DNA of 64,000 nucleotides from Sclerodactyla briareus (Eukaryota > Echinodermata > Holothuroidea > Dendrochirotida > Sclerodactylidae), in assembly GCA_026419785.1 (NCBI GenBank), contig JAODTK010005857.1, positions 62,001-126,000 on the forward strand, read 5' to 3'. Made by a program: the position numbers and the translations under genes. Shown piece after piece: positions 1-11,865 of this stretch. Every line of letters begins with the position of its first letter. Within the stretch, counting starts at the first letter, position 1. Under the pieces are notes generated by a model. It ran no database searches, was not told the origin of the DNA, and worked only from the letters and a program-made list of their open reading frames with translations.

Positions 1-76
1 AAATCAATCGTGGAGTTTTATTTCTTCTACCAGGGCTGTAGCTGGTGTTACTATGTTGCAGTGCAGAGTGCAGAGA

Positions 77-105
77 GGGGGGGGGGGGGGGGGGGGGGAG
101 GGGGG
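77..105. repeat. Poly-G tract
   Basis: A run of 22 G (77-98), one A, then six G. It is one of many long G or C homopolymers in this window. No gene context is visible, and the 92-codon open frame across it is low complexity and not credible as coding. Confidence 0.9.
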
Positions 106-185
106 ATCTATTTCTGATATTCCAATTGGACCATTTTGTACTATTCATAATTTTGGAGGCCATTTATAGTGGCCGATCCTTAACA

Positions 186-700
186 GGGGGGGGGGGGGGA
201 TGGCTGCACGCCATGTGGGGGAGCCCGAGGGGGTGTGCTAAAATTTACACACCACGACGAGGGTCTATTGCCCATGGCCCAGTATACTATTCACAACTTC
301 TCAATAGTGGAAATTCTATATAAGAGCTGAAATTTTGTATAGATGATATCTTATTTTCCTCGTACAGTAGTTTGAGGTCACCGTATCCATCCTCCTAACT
401 TCCTACAAACTTGGTGCATACAAAGTGTGGTGCTATATATAGCTATACAAGCTTAACACGCCTGAGTATTCAACAAGTGTCCCTGGAAGAGATTAGAGTA
501 CAATTCTGTTGGGGAGGGGGAAGTTCTTCCTGAAGAATTCCACCACTGTTTTTAAAGCCTGACCGGCTGCGACAAAAACTTCATTGAGCGATTGCAAAAT
601 CATTAATTTGTGTGATCCTACAATACAAACACTCCTAGTGCAACATAACCCTACATTTCGGTGCAGTTATCGCTCTACCTGACCCTTCTTGGTGGAGGCC
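186..700 (+). mobile_element. M1 family DNA transposon copy, 3' truncated
   Basis: It begins near a 14-G run (186-199) and continues with the family's 'gagcccgag...gtgtgctaaaatttacacacc' segment, the '...ctcaatagtggaaattctatataagagctg' segment near 295-330, 'agattagagtacaattctgttggggagg' near 490-520 and 'gtgcagttatcgctctacctgaccc' near 661. The same blocks occur in the same order in the copies at 21282-22036 (reversed) and 32662-33219. The 3' terminal inverted repeat is missing and similarity fades after about 700. There is no transposase frame, so it is non-autonomous. The exact 5' edge is unclear. Confidence 0.6.
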
Positions 701-2497
701 AAGACATAGTAGAAGTGACCAACAAACACACTGGCTCAAAGTTGAGTGTTATTGAGTCTCCAAAGGGAATAGATGGTTGAATTCTAGGGACAGATTTTGG
801 GATATAGAGCATACATAAGAAATTTTAACTTTCCTTTTTATCTCGCCTTCTCCAAGCGCATGGGTTTTCCACCAGCTTTATCATGTCACTCCGACTATCT
901 TCGCCCCACTATGGGTGGGGCAGCACTTTGCAGAAATTTGGTTGTTGGCACCCCTAGCATAACTGAAACTGGCAGGTATTGGGCCTGAAAATGCGTCAAC
1001 CAACATCATGGCCCAAAAATAAACAGTTTTATCACTGTAGGGGGTTGTAGGTTGGTGTTCCAAGGGACAAACGATTTCGGTGTATAAAATGAGTTTGTTT
1101 TTTTATGTTTGGCACTGCCCAACTGTATTAAGCAGATGTCACTAGAGGTGGTACAGAGCTCTGAAAAAAATTGGTACCCGGCCCCAGACCACTGGAAATG
1201 CACAAACTAAAGTGGTTTGTGAATCAGTGAACAAGGGATTACTCCCCCCATTGACCCCGCACCCCAATATGCCATATATCGAGCATCTGGCATTCCATGG
1301 GTATTTAAGGGTTTGTTGTGTATAGTAATTGCTTTGTCCTCCATTCGTAGCCGCTGACACTTTGTTTGGGAAACATGTATGCAACTCATGTACAACCCAT
1401 TAGGTGCAGAACCATTTTTTGGAGGCTCATGGAGGAAGATGATGAAAGGATGGTAAATTAATCAAAAATACCACATTGCAAAACACGGACACCCCACTCT
1501 ACCAACCTATACTAAATTGTACATACCGACATACATTATTACGCTATCTATACTATCACTTGTCAGACCCGACAACTTTGTGCATGTTTCTGAAAGACCT
1601 TCTATTCACAACGAATTACACGAAATGAGCGTTGGGGTATTCACGTATGCGACTGCGTATATATTCGACCAGCCTTCAAACCTCCCCCACACCAGCCTAC
1701 CAGGACACCTATAAAAGTTGACTGCAACCATCCTGCATAGGGCCACAGGACACTAAGAATAGGAAAGAACACTAAATACACAACCTGGGACAATGATGGT
1801 GGACAGTATTCGTCCCAGATCCTCCACATCAATAGTGTCATGCAGTTCCCACTGGGAGAGCTAGTCAGTGGATTCAGCCCTAAGGGAACACCACTGAATG
1901 GAGACAAAATGCCTGGGTGACATCGCGCAGAGTTGTTGACCTGTAATAAAAGTGCTTTAAATTTTGGAAAAGATCGTATTTATTACCCAGAGGAAAAGAT
2001 TGAATTTTATTGGCATTTGTGGGATAGCTTTATACGAAGTCTAATATTGCTGTGCCACCAAATGCTACGATTATTTTCTTGCTAGTCTGTATAATAAGGC
2101 TTTTGACTGTAACATTGTCCCCCCCCTCTCCATACCTGAGGATATGATATGATTAAAAAACATGATTACTAGCACACTTTATAAAAACAGATGAAATTCT
2201 ATAGTGCCTTACAGAAAGTAGAACATACATAAAAGTTAGGAATAATATGATCCCAGGTGAGAATGAAAATGTCTTAGTAGGCAGGTCTTATAGATCTTAT
2301 GTACACACCCAATGAAAGAAAAAACTAATGAGACAAGCAAGACCCCAGTGTTATGGCAAGAAGTCATGAGCGGCAATAGGCAAGATTGAAGAAGAACGTT
2401 TTGACTGCTATCTTGAACTGCCCGAGTGTGTCCAACAATTCTCGTATGTATTAGAAGATTGTTCCCTAGTGTGGCTGAAGACATATTAAATGTCGTT
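701..2497. other. Unassigned intergenic stretch
   Basis: No repeat family or gene recognised. Open frames here are at most 88 codons, overlap each other on both strands and look like chance. A few short C runs are present. Confidence 0.5.
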
Positions 2498-2517
2498 CCC
2501 CCCCCCCCCCCCCCCCC
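2498..2517. repeat. Poly-C tract, 20 bases
   Basis: An uninterrupted run of 20 C. The 119-codon minus-strand frame that spans it translates to polyglycine there and is not supported as a gene. The following 430 bases hold nothing I recognise. Confidence 0.9.
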
Positions 2518-2954
2518 ACAACCCCCCTTGTTGACTGGGTATAGTGGGGCGGCAGTAGCAGAGATGATTCTGAAATATTCGTTACATTCGCACAATATAC
2601 TCCAGCAGTTTCATTAACTACATGGCAGGCTGGAATGGGGGGTCTCTTTGTAGTTTAAGGGGGTCGTTCCATCTGGAATTGCGTCTAAGTGTGCAAAAAG
2701 TAATGAGACAGAAGTAATGACTTGAAATTAAAGAGTGTATAGTATAGTTCAATACCTGAAGAAGTTGTTTTGGTTTAGGAGAGAGTAAAGGAATAACAAT
2801 TGCTTCCGTTCCTAGCATGTTATTCATCCCCCCCCCATTCCTCTCGGTACACCCTGATTGTGAAAATCTGCAATATGCTACTTGGAGGGATGTTGGTCAC
2901 TTGGCTCGACAGGAATAAAATATCAAAGTTTGACTCAGAAATGAGGAACTAAAT

Positions 2955-4790
2955 CAGAAAAAGTCAAAAGGGCTTAGGGTTCCTTGACTGATACTGACTT
3001 GATCAAGCTAAGCATGCCAACTTCACATGACTTATAAGATTTACAATAGGAACCATGTAGTACTCATTTTATGGGAAAACTCACATACCACGTATACACA
3101 CATTCATGTTATTAGGTATTGTTAACAAGCTAAAGTTAGCCAAAATATATATTTTTCACAACATTCCCACTGTTCACAATGTTCCCCATTTCCCCAAACT
3201 GGCCCCAGTCTACACCAAGAAACAATAGGGTTATTGTATTTCTCCATGAGGCTGCATACTAACAAATGATCGGGCAGGCACTCTGGACTTAACGTGATAA
3301 CGAGATTTCAAGATTTTTATTCTCTGGACCCTCAGTGACTTAGTCCCGACCCAAAATCAATAGGGTTGATGTATTCATATGGGAAACCCATACACAAAGT
3401 ATGAGCTTTGTTCATTAAGGTGGACGAGTTATCTTGTTTACAAGCTAAATTTGCCAATTATGAATTATTCATAAAATTTTCCCATTTTTGGCATAAATCT
3501 TACCTTGATTACAACAAAACAATAGGGTTCCTGTACTCCCCCTAAGAAAGCCGCATAACCCTTTTCAACCTATCCGACCAGGCATGAATCGGACTTACCG
3601 TGTTAACAGGATTTTCAGACTTTGACCTTCTTGACCCAGAGACCTTTGACCTTACCCAAAACAATTGGGCTCATGTACCCATTACCCATATACCAAGTCC
3701 CTAAATGACTGCTGGCTACCCAAACACAATAGGTACTGGTACTCCCCATAGGACAGCTACCCACCAAATTTCAACTTGATTGGACCATCGATCTGGACTT
3801 TCTTACAAGATTTTCATACTTTTTCCTCTAATGACGCTCAGATGAACTTTGACCTGACCCCAAACAAAAGGGATCATGTACTCAGTATTGGGAACCCACA
3901 TAACGAGTATAAGCTTCATCCATCCAGGTGGGGTTAAGATTCAGATTCGGGTTTATAGTCTTGTATCAAGGCAGCGACTCCTCACACGACTAGCGGCTTA
4001 ATTCCCCTGTTATTGTTAACCTGATGAAGACCTTGCCTGCACACCCAGAGTACACGTTCGCGTCACAACCTACGACACCCCTGGCCCAGCAATGCACGGC
4101 TCCTACTTCCGTTACATCGAGGTACCCACTTTAACACGTGGGTAGCGTGGAGACATTCAGGGACATGCCTTGTATAACAGCACGTGGAAAAGCCCTCGGC
4201 TTTCACTATTATCTTGTAACAACTGTTAACAGCTAAAATTGGCGAAAATGTCAATTTTTACAATTTCAAAATTTTTTCTCTCAGAACTGACCCCATGTCT
4301 ACCCAAAAACAACGGGTTCTTGTACTACCCCAGAAAGCTGCAACCAATTCCAGCTCGGGTTGCACCAAGCATTCTGGACTTATCGTGTTAACGAGCTTCA
4401 GACTGTGCCTCTTTCGACCAGATGACCTTTGATCTAACCCTCCCCTATACTCCATGTACGTATCATGGGGAACCCACATACCCTAGTATGAGCTTCATCT
4501 TCCAGGTGGGGTCAAGTTATCGAGTTAACAAGCTAAGTAAGGCTAATATTTCATTTTTCACATTTTTCCCATTTTTCCCCAAGTGACCCCCAGTCTGTAC
4601 CTAGAACAATAGGGTTCCCTGAACTCCCCCTAAGAAAGCTACATACAAAATTCCAGCTGGAGCGCGCCACGCCTTCAACAAATTTTCAGACTTTGACTCT
4701 GGTGACCTCAGATGACCACTGACTCGACCCCAAAACCATAGGGGGCCATCGTCTCATTGGGGAACCTACATAACCAAGTAAGGGGGGGGG

Positions 4791-4864
<74 letters not shown>

Positions 4865-5165
4865 CTGGGGGGGGGGGGGGGGGGGGGGGGGGGGTGAATT
4901 CATCCATCCAGGTGAGGTCTTGAGGCTACCAAATTTCAGCCTGATCGGGCCAGGCACTTCCGGACTTATCAAGTTAACAGTAATTTCATACTTTGACTCT
5001 CTTCGACCCACCCCAAAAGGGATCATGTACTCTCATGGAGATCCACATACCAAGTATGAGCTTCTCCATCCCGGCGGGGTGAGTTAACGTGTTAACAAGG
5101 ATTTGGGCGTCACATACACACCTGTCCCATTTGCCCTCTGACTTCGTCAAGGAATAAAAAGCCAC
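2955..5165 (+). repeat. Family A interspersed repeat, long copy (A1)
   Basis: The left end near 2955 carries a degenerate family A start (cagaaaaagtcaaaagggctta, then ttccttgactg). The interior repeats the motif 'ccaaaacaatagggttc' with a companion 'accaagtatgagcttcatcc' at about 3348, 3655, 3870, 4440, 4728 and 5020, close to multiples of 290-300 bp. The right end at 5109-5160 is CA-rich, then the stem-loop CTCTGACTTCGTCAAGG, then AATAAAAA. There is no coding frame. The copy contains the extreme poly-G insertion at 4782-4894. The class of element (retroposon, Helitron-like or satellite-derived) is not determined. Confidence 0.75.
4782..4894. repeat. 113-bp poly-G tract inside family A
   Basis: G throughout except an A at 4793 and CT at 4865-4866. 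It interrupts the family A motif 'accaagta|tgagcttcatcc'. The overlapping minus-strand frames are polyproline artefacts. It may be true repeat expansion or a sequencing or assembly artefact. A homologous copy at 7857-7901 has long A runs about 15 bp away from the equivalent site. Confidence 0.95.
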
Positions 5166-5786
5166 GTCATGTATCAACCTTTGTTTGGTTCTGTTTCTCT
5201 TTTGTTGGGGTACTGAGGGAAACCCCAGAAATATATTATCAATATAAAATTCCAGCTCCTTTTCACAAGGCCAATCGCCCCCATTGTCTTGCTGGTCACG
5301 CCATCAGTTTGGTTCTTCCAACATCACCATGCAACAATTTTAAGTCATTCCATGTTTTGCTTTCAATTTTGCTATTAGCATTTAACTTTTCAGTGACCAA
5401 ATTCATAAGACTGATTTGACCCCCCCCCATTTCCACACCAAGGAGTAATAACACGTCTTTTTGGAAATGTGACTAACATTCCTAAATTATGCGAATTAGA
5501 CACATACTCCTTCCATTATCCCATTCCTCTTTTTAAATATCCTAGGACCAATGTGTACCAACCTATACGTTTCATGGGTACCCAACAAACTTGAACCTTG
5601 CTCGATTAAGCAATTATAAATACACAGAAATTACCCTCAGTGACTTGAGGTCATGTAAAATTTTTGGGGACTGAAAGTAAACCAAACCCCTAGCTTCATA
5701 AAATCGAACAAGCTTTAAATTTGGATCACACTATGCAATAAGACACACTGAATGTCAGTGAATTACCATCCAGTCTATGATTCACC
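5166..5786 (+). repeat. Family C repeat module following A1
   Basis: It starts right after the family A tail with 'gccacgtcatgtatcaacctttg', which recurs after the A3 tail at 8176. It contains 'tttcatgggtacccaacaaac', 'acagaaattaccctcagtgac' and 'gggactgaaagtaaacc', matching the tandem family C units at 8490-9300. It runs directly into the left end of A2, which suggests C and A belong to one composite element. No coding frame. Confidence 0.65.
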
Positions 5787-6480
5787 AGAAAGCCAAAGGC
5801 TTAGTGAGTCCTTGACTCTTTCTGACACCTATAGCCAGACCCAAGACAAATGGGAGATTTTACCAGCTCGTTATGGGAAAGATAACATCTGTCTAAATTT
5901 TCCTTTTTTCCACCCAACCAATAGGGTCCAACGCCTTGATAAGATAGCTACACACTAATTTCGAGGATTTCAGACTTGTGACCTCTGGTGACCTCAAACA
6001 ATGGGGTTCATTAACTCATCATCGGGACCACACATACCAAGTATGAGCTTTTATCCATTCAGGTGGGTCGAGTTATCATGTTCACAAGAAAATATTGACC
6101 AAAATATTGACTTTTCACAAATTTCCTTTTTCACCAAAATTCACCCTTGACCTATACCAAAACAATAGGGTTCCTGTACTCCTCCATGAGAAAGCTACCA
6201 CCAGCTTCAAACCCGCATCAGACCACCATTCTGACTTATCCTGTTCAAATGTTTGCAGACTTTGCCTCTGTGACCTCAGAATGACCCTCTGACCTGACCC
6301 CAAAACATAGGGTTCTGTACTCATCATGGGAACACAATACTACGTATTACATCATCTACCCAGGTTGGGTCAAGTTATCATGTTCACAATCCCGCGTTAC
6401 ATACACACATACTACATACATACACCACACACACTGTCATACTGGCATAGTTCCTCTGACTTCGTCAGGAATAAAAAAAA
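5787..6480 (+). repeat. Family A repeat, short copy with both ends (A2)
   Basis: The left end is GAAAGCCAAAGGCTTAGTG followed by a 'ccttgactctttctgacacctatagccagac' block. The interior has one or two 300-bp units. The right end has a CA-rich stretch (6401-6434), the stem-loop TTCCTCTGACTTCGTCAGGAA (6451-6471) and an A-rich tail. At about 695 bp it is the shortest copy retaining both ends, so it is the best single reference for the boundaries. Confidence 0.75.
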
Positions 6481-7165
6481 AGAACCACAAGACTATACTT
6501 TTCTCCATCAGCCTCAAGTACGATAATGAAGCATAAACTCACCTGAGTTTTGAACCATATGCAGCCAAAATAAGGTGTGTCCGGACCGAGTACCTCCACT
6601 CAACTATTGCACAATCTGGATAGTGAAGGGAGGAATAAACCATAACACGGCTTGACCTTATGAAGAAACATCACCTCTAATTTATATTCAACTTACTAAT
6701 TAATTTGTAAACCAACTGCTATATATGTTGGATCTCAAAGGCTGGTATGGTCCTATTATCCTACAAAGCCGATATTTTCCCAACAAAGAGAACTGGCTTT
6801 ACTGATATCAGCCATAATTTTGTGACACTGATTTCCTTCATGAGGTGACATGTTTTAGGTGGCTCAGGGCAGGTATTACTAAGTTTCATTGCCCCACCTG
6901 TAGTACATATTGTTAGTTTTTTCATTGATATCAATTGTAGTATCCATTCCTTTAGTAACAAATTTCTGCAGAAAATACTCATCGCTGGATATGAGATAGC
7001 CCAAAATACTTGGGAGCTCATTACAGGGCTATGACATACATACGTTTTCCTGATTCAAGTATGGTCCTTTTTTATTCCATACTACAGTTACGTCTATACC
7101 AGTACTACAATTCATCATAACGTACTTTCCTTACAGTATATTATTATATCCCCCTGGAGATATTA
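6481..7165. other. Unassigned intergenic stretch
   Basis: Nothing recognised. The minus-strand 86-codon frame at 6761-7021 has no family resemblance I can name. Confidence 0.5.
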
Positions 7166-8176
7166 TGGTTTGGGTGACCTCAGATGTCTTCTGACTTGAC
7201 CCCAAAACAATTAGGGTCAGTCTCATCATGGGGAACACCAACCAAGTATGAACTTCATATCAGGTGGGGTTGAGATATTGTTTTCCAAGTCAAAATTGGC
7301 CAATTATTGACTTTTCACAAATTTTCTATTTTTGACCCCAAATTCACCCCTGACCTATTACCAAAACACAAAAGGGGTTCCTGTACTCTCCATAAAAAAG
7401 TTACACACCCAACTTCACCCGAATCAGACCAACCATCCGGGTATTCTCGTGTTCACAGGTTTTCAGACTTTAACTCCTGGTGACCTCAGATGACCCTTGA
7501 CCTGACCCCAAAACAATCGTGGTCCATGTACTCAGCATGGTGAACACAAAGTATGAACTCATCCATCCATGTGGGGTCGAGATATCGTGTTACCAAGCTC
7601 AGTCAGGCTAATATTCAATTTTTCACAATTTCCCATCACCAGTCTGTACCTAAAACAATAGTTTCCTGAACTCCCCATAAGAAGCTCATACGGAATTCCA
7701 GCTGGATCGCGCCAAGCATTCTGACTTAACGTGTTAACAAGAGTTTTCAGACTTTGACCTCTGGTGACCTCAGATGACCACGACTCGACCCCAAAACCAT
7801 AGGGTCCATGTCCTCATTATGGGGAACCTACATACCAAGTATGAGATTCTCCATCGAAAAAAAAAAAAGGGGTGAAAAAAAAAAAAAAAAAAAAAAAAAA
7901 ACAGGTGAGGTCTTTGAGGCCTAACCAAATTTCAGCCTGATCGGCCGGCACTTCCAGACTTATCGGGTTAACATAATTTTCATCTTTTGAACTCTCTTTT
8001 GATCTCGCATGAAAAACCTTTGACCCAACCCCAAAAGGGATCATGACTCATCATGGAGAATCCATACCAGTAGAGCTTAATCCATCCAGGTAGGGTTGAG
8101 TTAACATGTTTAAAAGGTTGGGCCTCACATTACTACATACTGTAGATTCCTCTGACCTTCGTCAATGAATAAAAAA
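7166..8176 (+). repeat. Family A repeat, 5'-truncated copy (A3)
   Basis: It enters inside the unit at 'gtgacctcagatg' near 7170 without the left hairpin. It carries about three dimeric units and ends with the stem-loop region 8146-8170 (attcctctgaccttcgtcaatgaat) and an A-rich tail. From about 7570 to about 8790 it is collinear with 4500-5770, including the family C flank. A poly-A insertion sits at 7857-7901. The TGACCT cluster at 7481-7508 is the clearest in the window. Confidence 0.75.
7857..7901. repeat. Interrupted poly-A tract inside family A
   Basis: Twelve A (7857-7868), GGGGTG, then 27 A (7875-7901). It is placed within the family A motif 'ccatc|caggtgagg', near the place where the sister copy has the poly-G tract at 4782-4894. 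Confidence 0.9.
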
Positions 8177-9300
8177 GCCACGTCATGTACTCAACCTTTG
8201 TTCTGTTTTCTCTTTTGTTGGGTTCTGGTTAAACCCATAATATATTACGATATAATTCCCAGATCCTTTTCAACAAGGCAATCGCCCCAAGGGTCTTGCC
8301 GGGGTCCGCGCGATCAGTGGTTCCTTCCAACAGTCACCATGCAAACAATTTCCAGTCATTCCATGTGTTGCTTTTCAGATTACGATACTAGCATTTTACA
8401 GAACAGCAAAATACAATCAGTGACCAAATTCATAAGAACTGAATTATTGTTTCATGTCCACCAAAGGAGAATAAGTTTTTTGGAATGTGACAAAATTTTC
8501 CAAATATCGAACAAGACACATACTCAACTTCCATTTCCCATTTCCTCATTTTAAATATCTCAGGACCAATGGCAGGTCCACACCTAATACGTTTCATGGG
8601 TATCCACCAAACGTGAACATTGCTTGGATGAAGCAAATTATACACATTGAATTAACTCCTCAGGACTTAAGTCAATGTTAAATTCCTTGGGGACTGAAAG
8701 TAGACAGACCATCAGCTCATGGAATCGGAACAAGCTTTGAAATTTGGATCAAACTATGCAAAATAGACAGACCTAATGACCAGTGAATGACCTCCTTCTA
8801 TGTTAAAAAATGTTTGGAGAGTAGAATTAAGCCATGCCCACCAAGTGTTCATGCGAATCTCCAAACTTGCCTAATTATGCATAAATTAGGCAAATAGGCA
8901 CATTGAATTACCTCAGTGACCCTGTATCCATGATAAAAAAATCAGAACCAAAGGTCAACAATACCCAACAGGTTTCACGAAAATCCAACCACAATTTGAG
9001 ATTTTGCATGTATTATGCAATTTAGACACAGTGAATGACCTCCAGTTACTCTGAATCTGATTTAAAAAGTTTCGGGACTAAAGGTAGACCATATTGTTGC
9101 CTTCAAAGACTGATGGTTTCTCATTTGTAATGCTTCCCTTCTGTAGTTCCTTTGATACGTCTGGCATTACTGTGACATTAAGTAAATGCAATTTATTATT
9201 ATTATTATTATTATTATTATATTCACCAAGTTTCGTAAAATCGACAAACTTTGAAATTTTGCATAATTCAGACAACTTAATTAGCATATTCTATACTGAA
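8177..9300 (+). repeat. Family C tandem repeat array, ~128-bp units
   Basis: The landmark 'tgaatgacctc' or 'tgaattacctc' occurs near 8650, 8785, 8905 and 9033, spaced 135, 120 and 128 bp. Each unit also has a 'gttaaaaaatt..gggac.gaaagg.agac' block, a 'ccaa..tttcacgaaaatccaacaaac' block and an AT-rich 'gcataattatgcaaattaggcac' block. The first part (8177-8490) is the leader shared with 5166-5480. An ATT microsatellite (9194-9221) sits in the last unit. No credible coding frame; the 129-codon frame at 8165-8554 lies wholly within the repeat. Confidence 0.7.
9194..9221. repeat. (ATT)n microsatellite
   Basis: About nine ATT units in a row inside the last family C unit. Confidence 0.95.
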
Positions 9301-9479
9301 ATCAATCAGTTCATCCTCACATCCTGCACGTATGTGCCCAAACCAAATCACCATAGCACTTCTGTTCATCCGTAATCCGCCCAAAATCTGATCAGATCGT
9401 GTACACCCCATCCACATACTACATACAAATTCCATCAAAATCGGAACTTTTCAGAGAAATCCTGCTAACAGAAAGTGGG

Positions 9480-9540
9480 ACACACATACATACACACAAA
9501 CAACACTGCACACACCATACATACACACACACACACAACA
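9480..9540. repeat. CA-rich microsatellite
   Basis: A mix of (CA)n and (CATA)n. A similar CA-rich stretch precedes the family A terminal stem-loop in other copies, but no stem-loop follows here. Confidence 0.85.
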
Positions 9541-9958
9541 AAGTGACCGCTACGTCTCTTCCTTCCCAGTGGTTTGGGAAAGGTACCTGGGAGGAGCTGC
9601 ATCAGCCATGAAGCAAAAGTGGTGGTCCCGGCCATAGGCAAAGCGAGCTAAAGCTATTGGCTTTTAGGCTGGTTTCATGGCTCCAAAAAGCTACTACTGC
9701 TGCCAGAAATGCGGACCTCACTGAGGTGGGTCTCTCCCGGGAACCTGCCAGGGATCAAACCTGGGCCCCTGGCTTCCAGAAATTTGTGACATACTGGAAC
9801 ACCAATCCTGTTTCCACTATGGCTAGCAATCTGCTAGCTGCTTTGTCAATGGCAATAATACTTGAGGCCGAACTGCAGGGTCCTGCTCGCCCATCTTATG
9901 GAAGCCGTTACGCGGAAATAATGGCGAGGGTGATACCAATTTCAGCTTCATTGGAATA
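9541..9958. other. Unassigned stretch with weak tRNA-like B-box
   Basis: The minus strand of 9740-9770 reads close to GGTTTGATCCC, a B-box-like motif, with no convincing A-box. It may be a decayed SINE. The 100-codon frame 9657-9959 crosses this and shows no known domain. Confidence 0.25.
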
Positions 9959-10081
9959 AGCATTCTGGATTCATCTTGTCACAAGGGTTTCAGACTGGGC
10001 CGCTGTTGACCTCAGATGACATTTGACCTGACTCCAAAACAATAGGAATCATATAATCATCATATGCGGAACCCACATATG
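9959..10081 (+). repeat. Family A fragment interrupted by a hAT-like MITE
   Basis: It contains 'cattctgga.ttcatcttgtcacaagggtttcagac', 'gacctcagatgac' and 'ccaaaacaatagg...catatgcggaacccacata', a single family A half-unit pair. It stops exactly at the MITE boundary at 10082 and does not clearly resume after 10361. Confidence 0.7.
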
Positions 10082-10353
10082 CAGGCGTGTACCAAGAGAT
10101 TTGTCTGGCGGGGGGGGGGGTTTTTGAGTCGGAACCCAGGAAGTGCGCCCTCAGTTAAGCCTCACCCTCCCTATTGGCAAATAAGTGTAATTTATGAGCC
10201 CCTAGACACATGCTGCTGCAATATTGCTAAATAACAGCTGCAAATCCTCTACTGAACTGCAAAAAATCAGTATCTGTGTAAAAAAATTATTGATCACTTG
10301 GGTCATGGGGAGATTCTGACCGCAAACCCCCCACCCCTGTGGGTATGCCACTG
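10082..10353 (+). mobile_element. hAT-like non-autonomous transposon (MITE), 272 bp, with 8-bp TSD
   Basis: The left end is CAGGCGTGTACC and the right end is GGGTATGCCACTG (inverted: CAGTGGCATACCC). It is flanked by perfect 8-bp direct repeats CACATATG at 10074-10081 and 10354-10361. An 8-bp TSD with CAG-type TIRs is the established hallmark of the hAT superfamily. The interior has an 11-G run near the left end and 'tgctgctgcaatattgct..ataacagctg', also seen at 25990-26040 and, inverted, at 34330-34370. No transposase frame. The insertion lies inside a family A copy, so it is younger than that copy. Confidence 0.85.
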
Positions 10354-10361
10354 CACATATG

Positions 10362-11574
10362 CTGCCAGAGAATGAAACCAGTCGCCCACCAACATTAAAA
10401 CTGCTCAAACTGTTGGAGCCTTCAAAAAGGCACTCAAATTTTCTGTTTCCTTCTTCTGATTCCTTTTGTAGTTTTCCTTGGTTTCATTGTAAACGCTACG
10501 GTAAGGCCTTGTTGGCAATGAATAATTACACAAAGCTGTATTACTATTATTTCGTTATGGTTGTTTTATTTTTTTTATGTTTTGATAGCTCTTCTATGTT
10601 CGCCCTCTTACGACCTTATGCCATGAACAATGGGGTTCATCTTCAGCATGGGCATGTGCTACCCACACACCAAATTCAACTGGGTATATGCTAGTTGGAT
10701 ATTGCATTGACAAGCAGTAACAGTTTTACACACACACACACACACACACACACGTACCGCCTGCTTGATTCCATAGATTCATCTTGCCTTTGCGATATAC
10801 AATTAGGCGCATCATCCTAGGGTGGTCTGAATTCCATATAATTTAGGCATGTCACTGCACTGCGGCAGGGCTTTTCCTCTGAAGAAGAGAACTTTGTTAT
10901 GATATAGGACGATTACTCACCAATGACACAGTCCACTGCCAATAATTGTCATACCAATCTCCTTACTAATACTGCCAGTAGCTAGGACAGAATATTATCA
11001 TCCCCTACAAGTTTCCTGGATTGTTTCCGGTGTCTGGATTCACAGGAAGGGATCAGGACTGGTGCAGGGAGGACAGGTCCTGAAACAATAGAGGTAATTA
11101 ATCAGCAGTGCATGGCTATACGATTTCGAAGATTTGACATATCTCTGATATCAACCAGAAGTGGGTCATCTTAGTCATGAATGAAACAAAAACATGTTGT
11201 CACTTCTCAAAAATATGGTTGCATTCAGTTGTCCCAACAACCTCTCCAGTGCCATGACATACTTGCAAAGACAATGGATTTAAAGACTGTGATTTAGTCA
11301 ATGCAACAGCCCAAGCTTTACTTCTATACAGGTTGTCTCATGTTGTAATATCATAAATCCATGAAACTGTACACCAATCTACTACTACCAGCCCCATCAG
11401 TTCATTTTGAGAGATATTGTTATTATGACAGCAAATTATTAATAACACATGCTATGACATCATATTTTTTTCCAGTGTGAAAACAAGACCCACCGCACAC
11501 AGCAAGAGATTTATCTTGAGGGGCTTGAAGGGGATGGCCTGTGAAACTTAAATTGAGTGTACATGTTTGTAGGA
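10362..11574. other. Unassigned intergenic stretch with CA microsatellite
   Basis: Holds a (CA)n microsatellite at 10729-10753. The segment 10620-10680 (aacaatggggttcatc...accaaattcaactgg) faintly resembles a family A half-unit. Nothing else recognised; the 111-codon frame 10359-10694 has no known domain. Confidence 0.45.
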
Positions 11575-11640
11575 CTGTCTGGTGACTGCAGATATGACCT
11601 TAAACTCAACCCCCAAACAGTAGGGGTTCATGTATACAGC
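11575..11640 (+). repeat. Short family A fragment
   Basis: Matches the family A segment 'ctctggtgacctcagatgacct...ccccaaaacaatagggttcatgta' with several changes. Both ends are undefined. Confidence 0.5.
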
Positions 11641-11849
11641 TACGGCGGACAAAATGACCCATACCGAGTATGTGCAGCAAGTAAAGTAACACAGGACACA
11701 AGCAACGTAGCATTATACCTGAACATCACACGCCCACTTACACAACTGCATGACGAAATATTGATTCCTTGACTGAAGTTATAACGAATATACCATTTGT
11801 GGGTTAGCTGCAGTGGAATTCAGGACACTCTTTGAGTATTGCTGTACAA

Positions 11850-11865
11850 CCCCCCCCCCCCCCCC
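11850..11865. repeat. Poly-C tract, 16 bases
   Basis: Uninterrupted run of 16 C in otherwise unassigned sequence between the fragment at 11575 and the M1 copy at 12006. Confidence 0.9.

Noticed and set aside
4686..5026. Polyproline proteins on the minus strand
   Set aside because: Translation of the poly-G tract; flanks are family A repeat.
2955..5165. Family A as a Helitron because of its terminal hairpin
   Set aside because: No CTRR 3' terminus, no consistent 5' TC, and an A-rich tail follows the hairpin; not enough to assign.
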